This document shows positions 63,107-64,000 of a stretch of DNA of 64,000 nucleotides, piece by piece. The translations under genes were made by a program, and so were the position numbers. The notes beneath the pieces were generated by a model, which had not been told where the DNA came from, made no database searches, and saw nothing but the letters and a program-made list of their open reading frames with translations. Within the stretch, counting starts at the first letter, position 1. Every line of letters starts with the position of its first letter. Source of the DNA: Mycolicibacterium sp. J2 (GTDB lineage: Bacteria; Actinomycetota; Actinomycetes; Mycobacteriales; Mycobacteriaceae); NCBI RefSeq assembly GCF_026240945.1, contig NZ_JAPFPY010000021.1, positions 1-64,000 on the forward strand. Reading direction: 5' to 3'.

Positions 63107-64000
63107 TCAGGAACCCGTGGACTGCGCACCGACCCGTTCGATGGCATCGGCTCCGACCCGCAACCCGTCGCGAGCCCTGATCGCCGCGCCGATGCCGGCC
63201 AACTTGGCGCGCAGGTCGTCGTCGGCCAGCAGCCGCTCGACCGCCGCGGTGAGGTCCTGGTCGGCGAAACCGTAGGTGTTCAACCGGATCCCGAAGCCGA
63301 GTTCGTCGATCCGCTGCGCGTTCTCGTACTGATCCCAGAACAGCGGAAGCACGATCAGCGGTTTGCCGAAGTGCAGCGTCTCGGTGACAGTGTTGTTTCC
63401 ACCATGGGAGATCACCAGGTCGACCTGCGGGATGACCTTCGTCTGCGGCAGCATCTGCGCACCGACCATATTGTCGGCCAGCATGATTCGATCCGCCTGC
63501 GGACCCATGCTGACGATGTAGCGATGCCGGGTGGTGCCCAACACGTCGACCAGGCGCTGCATCAGTTCGACGTCCGCGCCACCGAGGGAACCCAGCGACA
63601 GGTAGATCAGCGCGCTACCGTCGGGCCGGTCGGCGACGGCGGCGGGCAGCAGGTACTCCTCGTCGGTTTCGCGGACGCTGGAGTCCATCCGCACCCAGGT
63701 ACTGTCCAACGGCCGGGACTGTAGGTAGTCCGCTTCGGCCGGGTAGACGTACAAGTTGGCGGCGTTGTCGCGCGGCATGAACTCCAGTTCCGGCAGCGGG
63801 GCCGCGCCCTGGGCCTGCACCCACTCGTTGAACTCGGACCACATGGCGCGGTGGGTGCGATCGTATTCGGCGCGGTAGGCGTCCCAATGCGACCGATCTG
63901 CGCTGGGCAGTCCGGAAAATGGCGGGGGCACATCGGGTCCCGTGACCTCCAGCGGGCTACAGGACACGATGCGGACGAATGGCACCCCCGCCGAGGCCAG
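63107..64000 (-). CDS. GT1-family glycosyltransferase, C-terminal part (5' end outside window)
   Basis: At least 297 aa; the frame stays open to the window edge. The nucleotide-sugar donor signature SHGGNNTVTETLHFGKPLIV and LPLFWDQYENAQRIDELGFG identify a UGT-like (GT1) enzyme of the MGT/sterol or macrolide glycosyltransferase type. LIYLSLGSLGG is the preceding conserved strand. Acceptor unknown; candidates include glycolipids. The N-terminal acceptor domain lies largely outside, so a start cannot be given. Confidence 0.9.
   Translation of the reverse strand: MASAGVPFVRIVSCSPLEVTGPDVPPPFSGLPSADRSHWDAYRAEYDRTHRAMWSEFNEWVQAQGAAPLPELEFMPRDNAANLYVYPAEADYLQSRPLDSTWVRMDSSVRETDEEYLLPAAVADRPDGSALIYLSLGSLGGADVELMQRLVDVLGTTRHRYIVSMGPQADRIMLADNMVGAQMLPQTKVIPQVDLVISHGGNNTVTETLHFGKPLIVLPLFWDQYENAQRIDELGFGIRLNTYGFADQDLTAAVERLLADDDLRAKLAGIGAAIRARDGLRVGADAIERVGAQSTGS

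Noticed and set aside
1-64000. tRNA, rRNA, CRISPR arrays, known riboswitches, replication origin
   Set aside because: None recognised by eye on either strand; the hairpins noted do not fit a known riboswitch consensus.

Overview
The window is high-GC chromosomal DNA from a mycobacterium, most likely a rapid grower of the Mycolicibacterium type. Evidence for this includes desA2, mca, lpqV, pra, embR/pknH-type genes, DUF4245, DUF4307 and DUF732 proteins, frequent GTG starts, and several starts placed 6-9 nt after a TAnnnT -10 box (leaderless style). From memory of the M. tuberculosis map, the gene order runs collinearly down from about Rv1100 to Rv1057: DUF4245, glpX, fum, antiporter, deacetylase, phoH2, desA2, glyA, coaA, uppS/Z-FPPS, PAQR, DUF255, Rv1083, mca, Rv1081c, greA, metB, pra, cbs, lipU, Rv1075c, fadA3, Bax-inhibitor, echA9, echA8, Rv1069c, rhodanese, cysteine dioxygenase, lpqV, two patatins, Rv1059, fadD14 and the Rv1057 beta-propeller. 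The PE/PE_PGRS genes that interrupt this block in M. tuberculosis are absent. Other genes stand there instead: DUF885, two small membrane proteins, a 452-aa membrane protein, GPP34, purT, an SDR, an alcohol dehydrogenase and embR-pknH.

Layout. 0-0.4 kb: right end of an IS630-family element, ending inside the stop codon of the DUF4245 gene. 1-8.7 kb: central carbon metabolism (glpX, fum), antiporter, PRC-barrel protein, cell-wall deacetylase, phoH2 with a candidate phoAT, desA2. 8.7-16.4 kb: glyA (long form), DUF885, coaA, membrane proteins, prenyl transferase, PAQR protein. 16.4-26.4 kb: a ketosteroid-isomerase-like gene, DUF255, the mycothiol amidase mca, greA, and sulfur amino-acid genes (metB, cbs) around two proline-rich membrane proteins. 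26.4-36 kb: lipid/acyl-CoA genes (lipU, GDSL esterase, fadA3, echA9-echA8, alpha/beta-hydrolase) plus purT and a Bax-inhibitor protein. 36-42.3 kb: rhodanese/cysteine dioxygenase operon, lpqV, SDR, patatins, alcohol dehydrogenase, Rv1059-like oxidoreductase. 42.3-48.6 kb: embR-pknH-type regulator and kinase, DUF732 protein, SCP-x-type thiolase, fadD14. 48.6-64 kb: an accessory, envelope-oriented region with four paralogous small secreted two-cysteine proteins, an SH3/CHAP-like protein lacking the expected cysteine, a C4-dicarboxylate two-component system with dctA, a peptidoglycan amidase, two secreted proteins built of 11-residue repeats, a glycoside hydrolase, a twin lipoprotein pair and a glycosyltransferase cut by the window end.

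The most noteworthy signals are in the last third. They are the four-member secreted family, the two hendecad-repeat proteins with identical architecture, a full match to the KstR operator consensus between the Rv1059-like gene and embR, and two sets of heptads at 11-bp period (the layout SARP regulators bind) upstream of secreted-protein genes. Two perfect palindromes of 46-49 bp that differ only by paired, compensating changes lie about 40 kb apart. Coordinates and motif positions were read by eye. No alignment or database search was run, so names given by synteny rest on recalled family knowledge.
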